This document shows positions 1 to 11,069 of a stretch of 64,000 bases of DNA, piece by piece. The stretch's first letter is position 1. The number at the start of each line of letters is the position of its first letter. Origin of the DNA: Nicotiana tabacum (lineage: Eukaryota; Streptophyta; Magnoliopsida; Solanales; Solanaceae); NCBI RefSeq assembly GCF_000715075.1, contig NC_134082.1, positions 61,777,466 through 61,841,465 of the forward strand, read 5' to 3'. The translations under genes were made by a program, and so were the position numbers. The notes beneath the pieces are model-generated. The model was not told the DNA's origin. It saw only the letters and a program-made list of their open reading frames with translations, and did no database searches.

Positions 1-323
1 TAATTACCCGTATAATTAAGAATTATCTCAATTTACCTAAAAATACTATTCATTTTTAATATACTTTATACATCACTTTATCACGGCCTATGGTACCTTG
101 CATGGTACTAGTTCATAATTATCGGGCATTATCGCTCGACCCGTATTTTATCCCAAATTAGTCACTTTCAACGAAACTCATTTTCTTTAATTCGTGTACC
201 ATTTATCCTTCATGACACTTATTTCTCACTTGTTATAAATAGCGTATTACGTTAACCTCAACATAATCTCATCCCCGAGTCTATGTCAATTAACTGACAC
301 GAAACTTTTAACGTACAAAAACA
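1..323 (-). repeat. LTR, partial copy (cut by window edge)
   Basis: Matches 3038-3348 and 6073-6397. On the minus strand the LTR begins TGTTTTTGTACG, directly after truncated gag. Confidence 0.7.
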
Positions 324-1293
324 CACTAGCCGATAGCTGGGCTGGATACCTTGGGTACTACTGCCTCTGACCACTTTGAAACTCACCAGAAGAACCCGAA
401 GACCTCGCTCTCTTATTCTGGGCCCTATCATGCTCACGATCGGCCCTCTGTTTCTATTTACGCTCCTCTATAACCTGAGCGTATGCTTGAATACGGGAAA
501 TATCCATGTCTGGCTGAAGTGAGACTGACATACAATCGTTAAGCAAGTGAGGCTCTAATCCTATCATGAACCGGTGAACCCAATCCTCCATCTTAGATAC
601 AATACTAGGTGCATACCTAGTCAATAAATCAAACTGAAGATTGTACTCCCGAACACTCATGTTACCCTGTCAAAAGGTCAAGAACCTATCAACTCTGGCT
701 CGTCTAAGCTCTGGTGGTAGATAATGACGAAGAGAAGCCTCTGTAAACTCCTGCCATACCGCTGGAGGGGCATCCTCACCTCTGGACAAATCCCAAGACT
801 CGTACTAATTAACTGCAACATCTCGGAGTCTATAGGAAGCTAGCTCAACTGACTCAGCCACAGTGGCCTTCATTACCCGTAACGTCCTCTGCACTCTATC
901 AATAAATACCTGAGGGTCCTCGTTCGGATCTTCCCCAGAGAATATCGGAGGGTCTAAATTAATGAAGTCATGAACCCTCGCACTAACGGACCTATCTGCA
1001 TGACCAATACCTATTTCCTGACGCCGAGCATACGCGACTACTAATCGGGTTAATAGCTGAATAACATCTCTCATCTCCTGACCCGGTGCATCTGGCTGAG
1101 GTGCTAGATTTATAGGGGCGGGTGCTGGAGCTGGTGCCCCTCGGAGCTCTTCTAGAAAGGGCTGGGTATGTGACGTCTGAGATGGAATCTCACTATGAGA
1201 CTCTCCCCGAGCCCTGGTAACTCGTGGCTCTCGACTAGTAGTCTCACCATCCACGGACTTTCCTTTCTAGGCAGCCATACTCTTTGGAGGCAT
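324..1293 (-). pseudogene. Ty3/gypsy gag fragment, unit 1
   Basis: The minus-strand start codon at 1293 is followed within nine codons by a stop. The downstream reading frame is recognisable as Ty3 gag. It has a Pro/Ala-rich N-terminus, then the capsid-like stretch INLDPPIFSGEDPNEDPQVF near 940-880. A shifted continuation at 454-660 contains VREYNLQFDLL and MEDWVHRFMIGLEPHLLNDC. Gag normally continues to a zinc knuckle, but here it stops at the LTR edge. The copy is inactivated by in-frame stops and a frameshift between about 660 and 805. Family assignment is from recognised gag residues; pol is absent. Confidence 0.75.
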
Positions 1294-1470
1294 CGTTGAA
1301 AATATAACATATCGTTAGGAACATGAATTCTTGTATCGCACGATCTGAGATAAAAAGAGAGGATAACATCCTATATGTCTTGTAGCCTCATGTCTATAAG
1401 TGTGGTGCATAACACACCCATAAACAAGACTCTACTAGACATGGTATGTAGACAACCCTAGGACAGAACT

Positions 1471-1482
1471 GCTCTGATATCA
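1471..1482 (-). promoter_or_regulatory. Primer binding site, initiator tRNA-Met type, unit 1
   Basis: On the minus strand TG(A/G)TATCAGAGC lies 4 bp after the LTR end (GGTCGTGACA), the normal position of a plant PBS complementary to initiator tRNA-Met. This copy has one substitution; the unit 2 copy is exact. Confidence 0.75.
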
Positions 1483-1486
1483 CTTT

Positions 1487-3348
1487 TGTCACGACCCAAA
1501 TCGATGGGCCGCGATGGGTGCCCGAGTCCTACCTATCAAACACCCTTAATCATGCATCTAAGATATAAAACTGAATAAAATCTGCTGAATTACGAGAATA
1601 ATATACATGAAGGAAATCTGCCCAAAAAGGCATACATACATATACGTGCAACATATTTAGGGCGAGCCGACAAGGCTTCTATAGAAAACTATACATCTCA
1701 AAACTGGAAGCCAACAAGGCCACATACTATTCAACTAGACATACTGTCTATAGACCTCTAATAGAAATATAAATGTATAAAGACGGGACTGAGCCACGTC
1801 ACACCTATATATATACAAACATATCGTACCAAAATCAAAAACAGCTCCGGATCAAGTGGAGCACGCCAACTCTCGCTGATAAGGGATCCTAAGAAGGGGG
1901 ACCGTCATCTTGCCTACCTGCACTTGCGGGCATAAAATGTAGGCCCCGTGAAATAGGGCGTCAGGACGAAAAATGTACTGAGTATCTAAGGCATGAAAAT
2001 TAGTATGTAAAAGACATAGATGAAACATGGAATAAAGAAACACGTCTTTAAATCTGAATAACTTTGTAAATTCTGAAACATTTATAATGTCATCCATGTG
2101 CGTATAAATGTCGTGTCATGCATAACTATGGGTGTACATAATATCATCAAGCCACTGAGGGCATCCCATCATATCGTCTCGGCCACTGTGGGCAACATCA
2201 TCAACATATACCAACTGATCAGGTGGTGGTGCGTATATAACGCTGTAACATTTTCCCATATCACATATACATATATTTACATATATACGCGTATATAACA
2301 CCATCTGGTCATGGGTCAATGCACATGTATAAATGGGTGAAATGCATGAAAAATACATAATAATCTCAATATTCCTTCCGAATAAACTTTTTTAACTGCG
2401 TATTATTCAGACACCCATGAACAGAAGATAAGAATAATTCTCATGGGAAATCAAGAATATAGACACCCCTCGTATTTCTATTAATAGAGTAATTTATGAA
2501 ACTGTGCATTTGCTCGTTTCTTCTATATAATTTGGACTATGCCAAAAGAAATAAGGGATGATCTTAACATACCTGGAGTAGAGAAAACTTTGTATAATAT
2601 TCCGTTGGAAAACCTTCGTTGATTGAACTTAGAACTAAAAAAAATCGGATTAAGCTTCTGCTTTTTGAATTTTTTGAACGAAATTTGCTCCTGCTTCTTT
2701 GAAATTCTTTGAACGAAATTGCTTCTGACTCTTTGAAATCCTTTGAATGAAATTTTCTTCTTTGAATCTTTTTTGGACATCAAACCAAGAAGATAGGTTT
2801 GCTTTAGAATTTATTAACGTTTTTGGTTCTCATTTTGTTCAATATTCAAATGTAACAAGACTTGTTAGAAGTCTTATTTTATTAATCATTAATTCCCACT
2901 TAATACTTAGGTAGCCACCTAGGCATAAATGACTACTTAGTCATTTCTAGATTTGTGGCTTCTTGCCACATGTAATTTATTAATTTCTATCCATTTATTA
3001 GTTAATTGGGTAATGTCCCGTTATCCGGTAATTAACCAATTACCCGTATAATTAAGAATTATCTCAATTTACCAAAAAATACTACTCATTTTTAATATAC
3101 TTTATACATCACTTTATCACGGTCATATGGTACTAGTTCATAATTATCGGGCATTATCGCTCGACCCGTATTTTATTCCAAATTAGTCACTTTCAATGAA
3201 ACTCATTTTCTTTAATTCGTGTACCCTTTATCATTCATGACACTTATTTCTCACTTGTTATAAATAGCGTATTGCGTTAACCTCAACATAATCTCATCCC
3301 CGAGTCTATGTCAATTAACTGACATGAAACTTTTAACGTACAAAAACA
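1487..3348 (-). repeat. LTR copy A (about 1.86 kb)
   Basis: Bounded by TG...CA in minus orientation. It begins TGTTTTTGTACG at 3348 and ends GGTCGTGACA at 1487, directly before the PBS. It aligns along its length with 4519-6397. Short open frames inside it occur on both strands and are not genes. Confidence 0.75.
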
Positions 3349-4325
3349 CGCTAGCCGATAGCTGGGCTGGATACCTTGGGTACTACTGCCTCTGACCACT
3401 TCGAAACTCACCAGAAGGACCCGAAGACCTCGCTCTCTTATTCTGGGCCCTATCATGCTCACGATCGGCCCTCTGTTTCTGTTTACGCTCCTCTATAACC
3501 TGAGCGTATGCTTGAATACGGGAAATATCCATGTCTAGCTGAAGTGAGACCGACATACAATCGTTAAGCAAGTGAGGCTCTAATCCTATCACGAACCGGT
3601 GAACCCAATCCTCCATCTTAGATACAATACTTGATGCATACCTAGCCAATAAATCAAACTGAAGATTGTACTCCCGAACACTCATGTTACCCTGTCGAAA
3701 GGTCAAGAACCTATAAACTCTGGCTCGTCTAAGCTATGGTGGTATATAATGACGAAGAGAAGCCTCTGTAAACTCTTGTCATACTGCTGGAGGGGCGTCC
3801 TCACATCTGGACAAATCCCAAGACTCGTACCAATTAACTGCAACATCTCGGAGTCTATAGGAAGCTAGCTCAACCGACTCAGCCACAGTGGCCTTCATTA
3901 CCCGTAACGTCCTCTGCACTTTATCAATAAATACCTGAGGATCCTCGTTTGGACCTGCCCCAGAGAATATCGGAGGGTCTAAATTAATGAAGTCATGAAC
4001 CCTCGCACTAACGGACCTATCTGTATGACCACTACCTATTTCCTGACGCCGAGCATACGCAGCTACTAATCGGGTTAATAGCTGAATAGCAACTCTCATC
4101 TCCTGACCTGGTGCATCCGGCTGAGGTGTTGAATGTACAAGGGCGGGCGCTGGAGCTGGAGCTGGTGCCCCTTGAAGCTCTTCTGGAAAGGGCGGGGTAT
4201 GTGACGTCTGAGATGGAATCTCACTATGAGACTCTTCCCGAGCCCTGGTAACTCGTGGCTCTTCGACTAGTAGTCTTACCAGCCACGGACTTTCCTTTCT
4301 AGGCAGCCGTACTCTTTGGAGGCAT
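3349..4325 (-). pseudogene. Ty3/gypsy gag fragment, unit 2
   Basis: Second copy of the truncated gag, nearly identical to 324-1293. The frames 4099-3779 (VHDFINLDPPIFSGAGPNED, then WYESWDLSRCEDAPPAV) and 3706-3383 (MTFRQGNMSVREYNLQFDLL, ending in SGEFRSGQRQ and a stop) together cover the capsid region. A frameshift lies near 3707-3780. Beyond the stop the sequence still reads like the gag linker (YPRYPAQL) before it is cut by the LTR at 3348. No zinc knuckle, protease or reverse transcriptase follows. Confidence 0.75.
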
Positions 4326-4502
4326 CGCTAAAAATATAACATATCGTTAGGAACATGAATTCTTGTATCGCGCGATCTGAGATAAAAAGAGAGGATAACA
4401 TCCTATATGTCCTATAGCCTCATGTCTATAAGTGTGGTGCATAATACACCCATAAACAAGACTCTACTAGACATGGTCTGTAGACAACCCTAGGACAGAA
4501 CT

Positions 4503-4514
4503 GCTCTGATACCA
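4503..4514 (-). promoter_or_regulatory. Primer binding site, initiator tRNA-Met type, unit 2
   Basis: Exact TGGTATCAGAGC on the minus strand, 4 bp downstream of the LTR end at 4519. Confidence 0.85.
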
Positions 4515-4518
4515 CTTT

Positions 4519-6397
4519 TGTCACGACCCAAATCGATGGTCCGCGACGGATGCCCGTGTCCTACCTGTCAAACACCCTTAATCATGCATCTAAGATATAA
4601 AACTGAATAAAATCTGCTGAATTACGAGAATAATATACATGAAGGAAATCTGCCCAAAAAGGCATACATACATATACGTGCAACAAATATAGAATGAGCC
4701 GACAAGGCTGCTATAGAAAACTATACATTTCAAACCTGGAAGCCAGTAAGGCCACATACTATTCAACTAGACATACTGTCTATAGACCTCTAATAGAAAT
4801 ATAAATGTACAAAGATGGGACTGATCCATGTCATACCTATATATATATACAAACATATCGTACCAAAATCAAAAACAGCTCCGGATCAAGTGGAGCCCGC
4901 CAACACTCGCTGATAAGGGATCCTAAGAAGGGGGACCGTCAGCTTGCCTATCTACACTTGCGGGCATAAAATGTAGGCACCGTGAAATAGGGCGTCAGTA
5001 CGAAAAATGTATTGAGTATCTAAGGCATGAAAATTAGTATGTAAAAGACATAAATGAAACATGGAATAAAGAAACACGTCTTTAAATCTGAATAACTTTG
5101 TAAATTTTGAAACATTTATAATGTCATGCACGTGCGTATAAATGTCATGACATGCATAGCTACGGGTGTACATAATATCATCAAGCCACTGAGGGCATCC
5201 CATCATATCGTCTTGGCCACTGTGGGCAACATCATCAACATATACCAACTGATCAGGTGGTGGTGCACATATAACGCTGTAACCTTTTCCCATATCACAT
5301 ATACATATATTTACATATATACGTGTATATAACACCATCTGGTCATGGGTCAATGCACATGTATAAATGGGTGAAATGCATGAAAAATACATAATAATCT
5401 CAATATTCCTTCCTAATAAACTTTTTCAACTGCGTATTATTCTGAGACCCATGAACAGAAGATAATAATAGTTCTCATGGGAAATCAAGAATATAGACAC
5501 CCCTCGTATTTCTATTAATAGAGTAATTTATGAAAGTTGTGCGTTTGCTCGTTTCTTCTGTATAATTTGGACCATGCCAAAAGAAAGAAGGGATGACCTT
5601 AACATACATGGAGTAAGGAAAACTCCGAATAATATTTTGTTGGAAAACCTTCGTTGATTGAACTTAGAACTCAAAAAAATCGGATTAAGCTTCTGCTTTT
5701 TGAATTTCTTGAACGAAATTTGCTCGTGCTTCTTTGAAATTCTTTGAACGAAATTGTTTCGGATTCCTTGAAATCTTTTGAATGAAATTTTCTTATTAGA
5801 AAATTTTTTGGACAACAAACCAAGAAGATAGGTTTGCTTTAGAGTTGATTAACGTTTTTGGTTCTCATTTTGTTCAATATGCAAATGTAACAAGACTTAT
5901 TAGAAGTCTTATTTAGTTAATCATTAATTCCCACTTAATGCTTAGGTAGCCACCTAGGCATAAATGATCACTGATTCATTTCTAGATTTGTGGCTTCTTG
6001 CCACGTGTAATTTATTAATTTCTATCCATTTATTAGTTAACTGGGTAATGTCCCGTTACCCGGTAATTAATCAACTACCTGTATAATTAAGAATATCTCA
6101 ATTTACCTAAAAATATTACTTATTTTTAATATACTTCATACATTACTTTATCACGGCCATATTGTACCTTGCATTGTACTAGTTCATAATTATCGGGCAT
6201 TATCGCTCGACCCATATTTTATCCCAAATTGGTCACTTTTAATGACACTCATTTTCTTTAATTCATGTAACCTTTTATACTTCTTGACACTTATTTCTCG
6301 TTTGTTATAAACAGCGTAAATACGTTAACCTCAAGATAATCTTATCCCAGGGTCTATGTCAATTAACTGAAGATAAAACTTTTAACGTATGAAAACA
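4519..6397 (-). repeat. LTR copy B (about 1.88 kb)
   Basis: Second full LTR, same termini as copy A. Immediately to its right, at 6398, begins plus-strand gag of another element, so this edge is an insertion junction. Confidence 0.75.
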
Positions 6398-7624
6398 CGA
6401 GATGTAACAAGCAGCTACTTCTCAGGTCGTGGGAGGCACTCAGACTCCCCCTGCACGTACACCCGAGCAGTTTGTTTAGGGACTACAGACACCGAAGGAA
6501 CCACTAGCCCAGCCGGTTGCACCTGTTCAGGACTTTGTGGTACCAGTTATGCTTGATGATGAGCAGCGTCGATTGGAGAGGTTTGGTAGACTTCAGCCTC
6601 CGAATTTCAGTGGTGTAGAGGGCAAGGATGCCTAGGGTGTCTTGGACAAGTGTCAGAGGATGTTACGTACAGCAGGTATTCTGGAGGCCAGTGGAGTCTC
6701 ATTTACTACTTTTCAGTTTTCTAGAGCTTTCTTTACTTGGTGGGAGGCTTATGAGAGGCGTAGGCCTATTGGTGCAATACCCTTTACCTGGCATCAGTTC
6801 TCCATTCTCTTGCGGGAGAAGTATGTACCGCATTCCCGTTGGGAGGAGCTGTGTAGGCAGTTCGAGCAGTTACATCAGGAGGACATGACCGTGATGCAAT
6901 ATGAGATGAGGTTCTCCGAGTTGGCCCATCATGTTATCTGGCTAGTTCCCACGGATAGGGAGAGGATCAAGAGGTTTGTCGATGGCTCACTTATCAGCTA
7001 TGGATATTTCTAACTAGAGAGAGGGTATCTAGCGTTTCTTTTGAGGAGGTGGTTGACATTACCAGAGAAATTGAGTCAGTTTGCCGCCAGGAGCGAGTTG
7101 GGAGGCAGGCCAAGAGGCCTCGGGGATCTGGTAGTTTTGGTGGTATTCCTTCTGGAGGTCAGTATCAGCATGATAGAGACCGTCCATTTAAACATGCTCA
7201 ACCAGCTTGTTCGGGTCACCGTGGTGGATTATCAGGCCATAGTTCTCACATCTCACATCAGGGCCACTCATCTCTTAGTGCCCTGCCAGCTCAGAGTTCG
7301 ACTCATGCACCATCAGTTCAGGGTTCATCTGCGTCTGGTTCTTCTAGTGGTTATCCTGGTGCTCGGGGATCCCTTTAGTCCCTACCTCCATTTACTAGGA
7401 GAGGTTGCTTCGAGTGTGGAGATTTGGGTCATATCAAGAGGTTTTGTCCCTGTCTTATGGGAGGTTTATCCCATCAGAGGAGTCAGTCTTCGACTTCAGC
7501 ACCAGTTACTTCCCCACCCGCTCAGTCAGCTTGGGGTGAGGTCAGTCAGCTAGGGGTCGACCTAAAGAGGGAGGTGGATCAGGAGGTGGTCAGGCCCGTT
7601 CCTATGCCCTCCCAACCAGACTAG
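6398..7624 (+). pseudogene. gag of the plus-strand Ty3 element
   Basis: The capsid region (6642-7013) reads DKCQRMLRTAGILEASG, then FFTWWEAYERR, then LREKYVPHSRWEELCRQFEQ and MRFSELAHHV, typical of plant chromovirus gag. After a frame change the basic linker (7049-7378) is Ser/His/Gly-rich. Another break precedes a zinc knuckle CX2CX4HX4C (CFECGDLGHIKRFC) at about 7401-7442. The N-terminal part before 6398 is cut away by the minus-strand array, and upstream of 6642 the frame contains stops (for example at about 6478). The product would be a nucleocapsid/capsid protein, but no full-length protein can be made from this copy. Confidence 0.85.
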
Positions 7625-10600
7625 ATGATATTGCTTCAGATGTTGTGATTACAAGTATTGTCTCAGTTTGCCACAGAGATGCCTCTGTGTTATTTTATCC
7701 CAGTTCCACTTTTTCATATGTGTCATCATATTTTGCTTGATATTTGGATATGCCCTGTGAGTCTCTTATTTCATCCATTCGTGTATCTACTCCGGTGGGC
7801 GATACTATTATTGTGGACTGTGTATATCGGTCGTGTGTGGTGATTATTGGGGATTTAGAGACTCGAGTTGACCTTTTATTGCTTTGTATGGTGGACTTTG
7901 ATGTGATATTAGGCATGGACTAGTTATCTCTGTATCGTGCTATTTTGGATTATCATGCTAAGACAGTGATGTTGGCTATGCTGGGTGTGCCACGGATTGA
8001 GGGGCGAGGTTCGACTGATTTTGTCCCCAGTAGGGTGATCTCATTTTTGAAGGCCCAGTGGATGGTTGGGAAAGGTTGTCTTTCTTACTTGGATTTTGTG
8101 AGGGATGTCAGTGTAGAGACTCCTAGTATTGATTCAATCCTAATAGTGAGGGATTTTCCAGATGTGTTTCCTATCGCTCATGCTACCAGACAGGGATATT
8201 GACTTTGGTATTGGGCACTCATCCCATTTCTATTCCACTGTATCGTATGGCACCGGCGGAGTTGAAGAAGCAACTTCAGGAACTCCTTGATAAGGAGTTT
8301 ATTCAGCCTAGTGTGTCGCCTTGGGGTGCACTAGTTCTATTTGTAAAAAAGAAGGATGGCACGATGAGGATGTGCATTGATTATAGGCAATTGAACAAGG
8401 TGACAATCAAGAACAAGTACCCTTTGCCTCGCATTAATGATTTATTCGACCAGCTTCAGGGAGCGAGGGTGTTCTCCAAGATTAATCTCAGGTCATGGTA
8501 TTACCAGTTGAAGATCAGGGACTCGGATATTCTTAAGACAACTTTCAGGACTCGATATGGTCATTATGAGTTCCTTCTGATGTTTTTTGGGCTGACCAAT
8601 GCCCCAGCAACGTTCATACATTTGATGAACAACGTGTTTCGACCTTATCTCGACTCGTTGTATTCATTGATGATACTTTGGTGTTCTTGCGTAGTCAGGA
8701 GGAGCACGCGGAGCATTTGAGAGTATTATTGCAGCGATTGAGGGAGGAGATGTTTTATGCAAAGTTCTCCAAGTGTGAGTTTTGGCTCAGTTCGGTGGCT
8801 TTCTTGGGGCACGTGGTGCCTAGCGAGTGTATTCAAGTTGATTCGAAGAAGATAGAGGTAGTCTAGAGTTGTCCCAGACCGTCCTCAACCACATAGATTC
8901 ACAGTTTTCTTGGATTGGCGGGCTATTACTGTCAGTTCATTTATGAATTTTCATCTACAACATCGCCCTTGACCAAATTGACTCAAAAAGGTGCTCCTTT
9001 CATGTGGTCGGATGAGTGTGAGGTGAGCTTTCAGAAGCTCAAGACTGCCTTGACCACAACTCTAGTGTAAGTTTTTGTCATCCACTTCAGGTTCATATAC
9101 ATTGTATTATGATGCTTCGAGAGTTGGTATTGGGTGTGTGTTGATGCAGGAGGGTAGAGTGATTGCTTATGCTTCTCGTCAGTTGAAGCCCCATGAGAAG
9201 AACTACCATGTTCATGATTTGGAGTTAGCTGCCACCATTTATGCATTGAAGATTTTGAGGCATTATATCTATGGTGTGTCTTGTGAGGTGTTTACTGATC
9301 ATCGTAGCCTTCAGCAATTGTTCGAGCAGAAGGATCTCAATTTGAGGCAGCAGAGATGGTTGGAGCTACTAAAGGATTATGATATTACTATCTTGTACCA
9401 TCCGGGGAAGGCCAATGTAGTGGTCGATGCTTTGAGTAGGAAGGCGGTGAGTATGGGCAGTTTGGCATATATTCCTGTTGAGGAGAGACCTCTTGCAGTT
9501 GATGTTCAGGCCTTGGCCAATCAGATTGTGAGGTTGGATATTTCGGAGCCCAGTCGAGTCTTAGCCTGCGTGATTTCTCGGTCTTCCTTGTTTGATCCCA
9601 TCATAGAGCGTCAATATGATGATCCTCATTTGTTTGTCCTTAAGGACAAAGTTCAACACGACGATGCCAGAGATGTGATAAATGGTTATGATGGGGTATT
9701 GAGGATGCAGGCCCGAATATGTGTGCCCAATGTAGATGGGCTTCGGGAGTTGATTCTGGAAGAGGCCCATATCTCGCGGTATTCTATTCATCCAGGTGTC
9801 GCGAAGATGCATCAGGATTTGAGACAACATTAGTGTTGGAGAATAATGAAGAAGGATATTGTGGGGTTTGTAGCTCGGTGTCTCAATTGTCAGCAGGTGA
9901 AATATGAGCATCAAAGACCGGGTGGCTTGCTTCAGTGGTTAGATATTCCAGAGTGGAAATGGTAACGGATCACTATGGATTTTGTAGTTGGACTTCCACG
10001 GACTTTGAGGAAGTTCGATGCTATTTTGGTGATTGTAGATCGGCTGACTAAGTCCGCGTACTTCATTCCTATGTGTACTACTTATTCTTCAGAGCGGTTA
10101 GCAGAGATTTACATCCGAGAGATTGTTCACTTGCATGGTGTCCCAGTTTCTATCATTTCAGATAGAGGTACTCGGTTCACTTCGCAGGTTTGGAGAGCCG
10201 TGCAGAGAGAGTTGGGTACTCAGGTTGAGTTGAGCACAACTTTTCACCTTCAGACGGACGGGCAGTCCAAACGCACTATTCAGATATTAGAGGACATGTT
10301 GTGAGCATGTGTCATTGATTTTGGGGGTTCATGGGATCAGTTTCTACCTCTTCCAGAGTTTGCATATAACAACAGTTATCAGTCAAGTATTCAGATGACT
10401 CTATATGAGGCTTTATATAGGAGACGGTGTAGGTCTCTAGTTGGTTGATTTGAGCCGGGCGAGGCTAGGCTTTTGGGTACAAACTTGGTGTAGGATTCTT
10501 TGGACAAAGTTAAGGTGATTCGGGAGCATCTTCATACAGTGCAATCGAGACAAAAGAGTTATGCTAACAGGAAGGTCTGTGATGTGTCTTACACTGTTGG

Positions 10601-11056
10601 GAAAAATGTTGTATTGAAAGTTTCACCCATGAAGGGTGCTATGAGATTTGGAAAGATGGGTAAATTGAGTCCTCGGTTTATTGGGCCTTTTGAGGTGCTT
10701 TGGAGGATTGGGAAGGTGGCTTATGAGCTGGCTTTGCCACCTAGCTTGTCGAGTGTGCATCCGGTATTTCATGTTTCTATGCTCCGAAAGTATATTGGCG
10801 ATCCATCTCATGTTTTGGATTTCAGCACGGTTCAGTTAGATGGTGATTTTACTTATAATGTGGATCCAGTAGCTATTTTGGAGCGGCAGGTCTGAAGGTG
10901 ATATCAAAGGATATAGCTTCAGTAAAAGTGCAGTGGAGAAGTCGGCCCGTGGAGGAGGCTACCTGGGAGACCGAGTGGGAGATGCGGAGCAGATATCCTC
11001 ACCTATTTGAGGTTTCATGTATGTTTCTTGACTCGTTTGAGGATGAACATTTGTTT
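7625..11056 (+). pseudogene. pol (protease, RT, RNase H, integrase, chromodomain-like) remnant
   Basis: Protease: the active-site DPGS position reads YPSS near 7690-7705, so the catalytic Asp is lost. Reverse transcriptase (about 8170-8870): [40 protein letters not shown], then FIDDTLVF across a frameshift at about 8650-8680; stops follow near 8865. RNase H (9075-9470): [45 protein letters not shown]. Integrase (9700-10900): an HHCC region broken near 9833, MDFVVGLPRT, SDRGTRFTSQVW, then GQSKRTIQ. The last catalytic Glu is Lys here (about 10268). The 10500-10895 frame carries the GPF-type integrase C-terminus; chromodomain-like residues follow after a stop. This is an ancient, inactive copy. 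Confidence 0.87.
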
Positions 11057-11069
11057 AAGAGGGGGAGGA
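11056..11069 (+). promoter_or_regulatory. Polypurine tract
   Basis: AAGAGGGGGAGGA directly precedes the 3' LTR, the usual plus-strand primer site. Confidence 0.75.

Larger units (their letters stand above)
1..6397 (-). mobile_element. Tandem array of LTR plus truncated-gag units (Ty3/gypsy)
   Basis: The sequence starting at base 2 recurs at 3038 and again at 6073, a period of about 3036 bp. On the minus strand each unit reads LTR (about 1.87 kb), initiator-Met-type primer site, then a gag fragment that runs directly into the next LTR. There is no pol and no polypurine tract. The window holds part of one LTR (1-323), two internal segments and two complete LTRs. An LTR-internal-LTR-internal-LTR string is the expected product of recombination between LTRs or of unequal exchange. 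The right edge abuts gag of the plus-strand element, so the array probably sits inside that element. The left edge lies outside the window. Confidence 0.8.
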
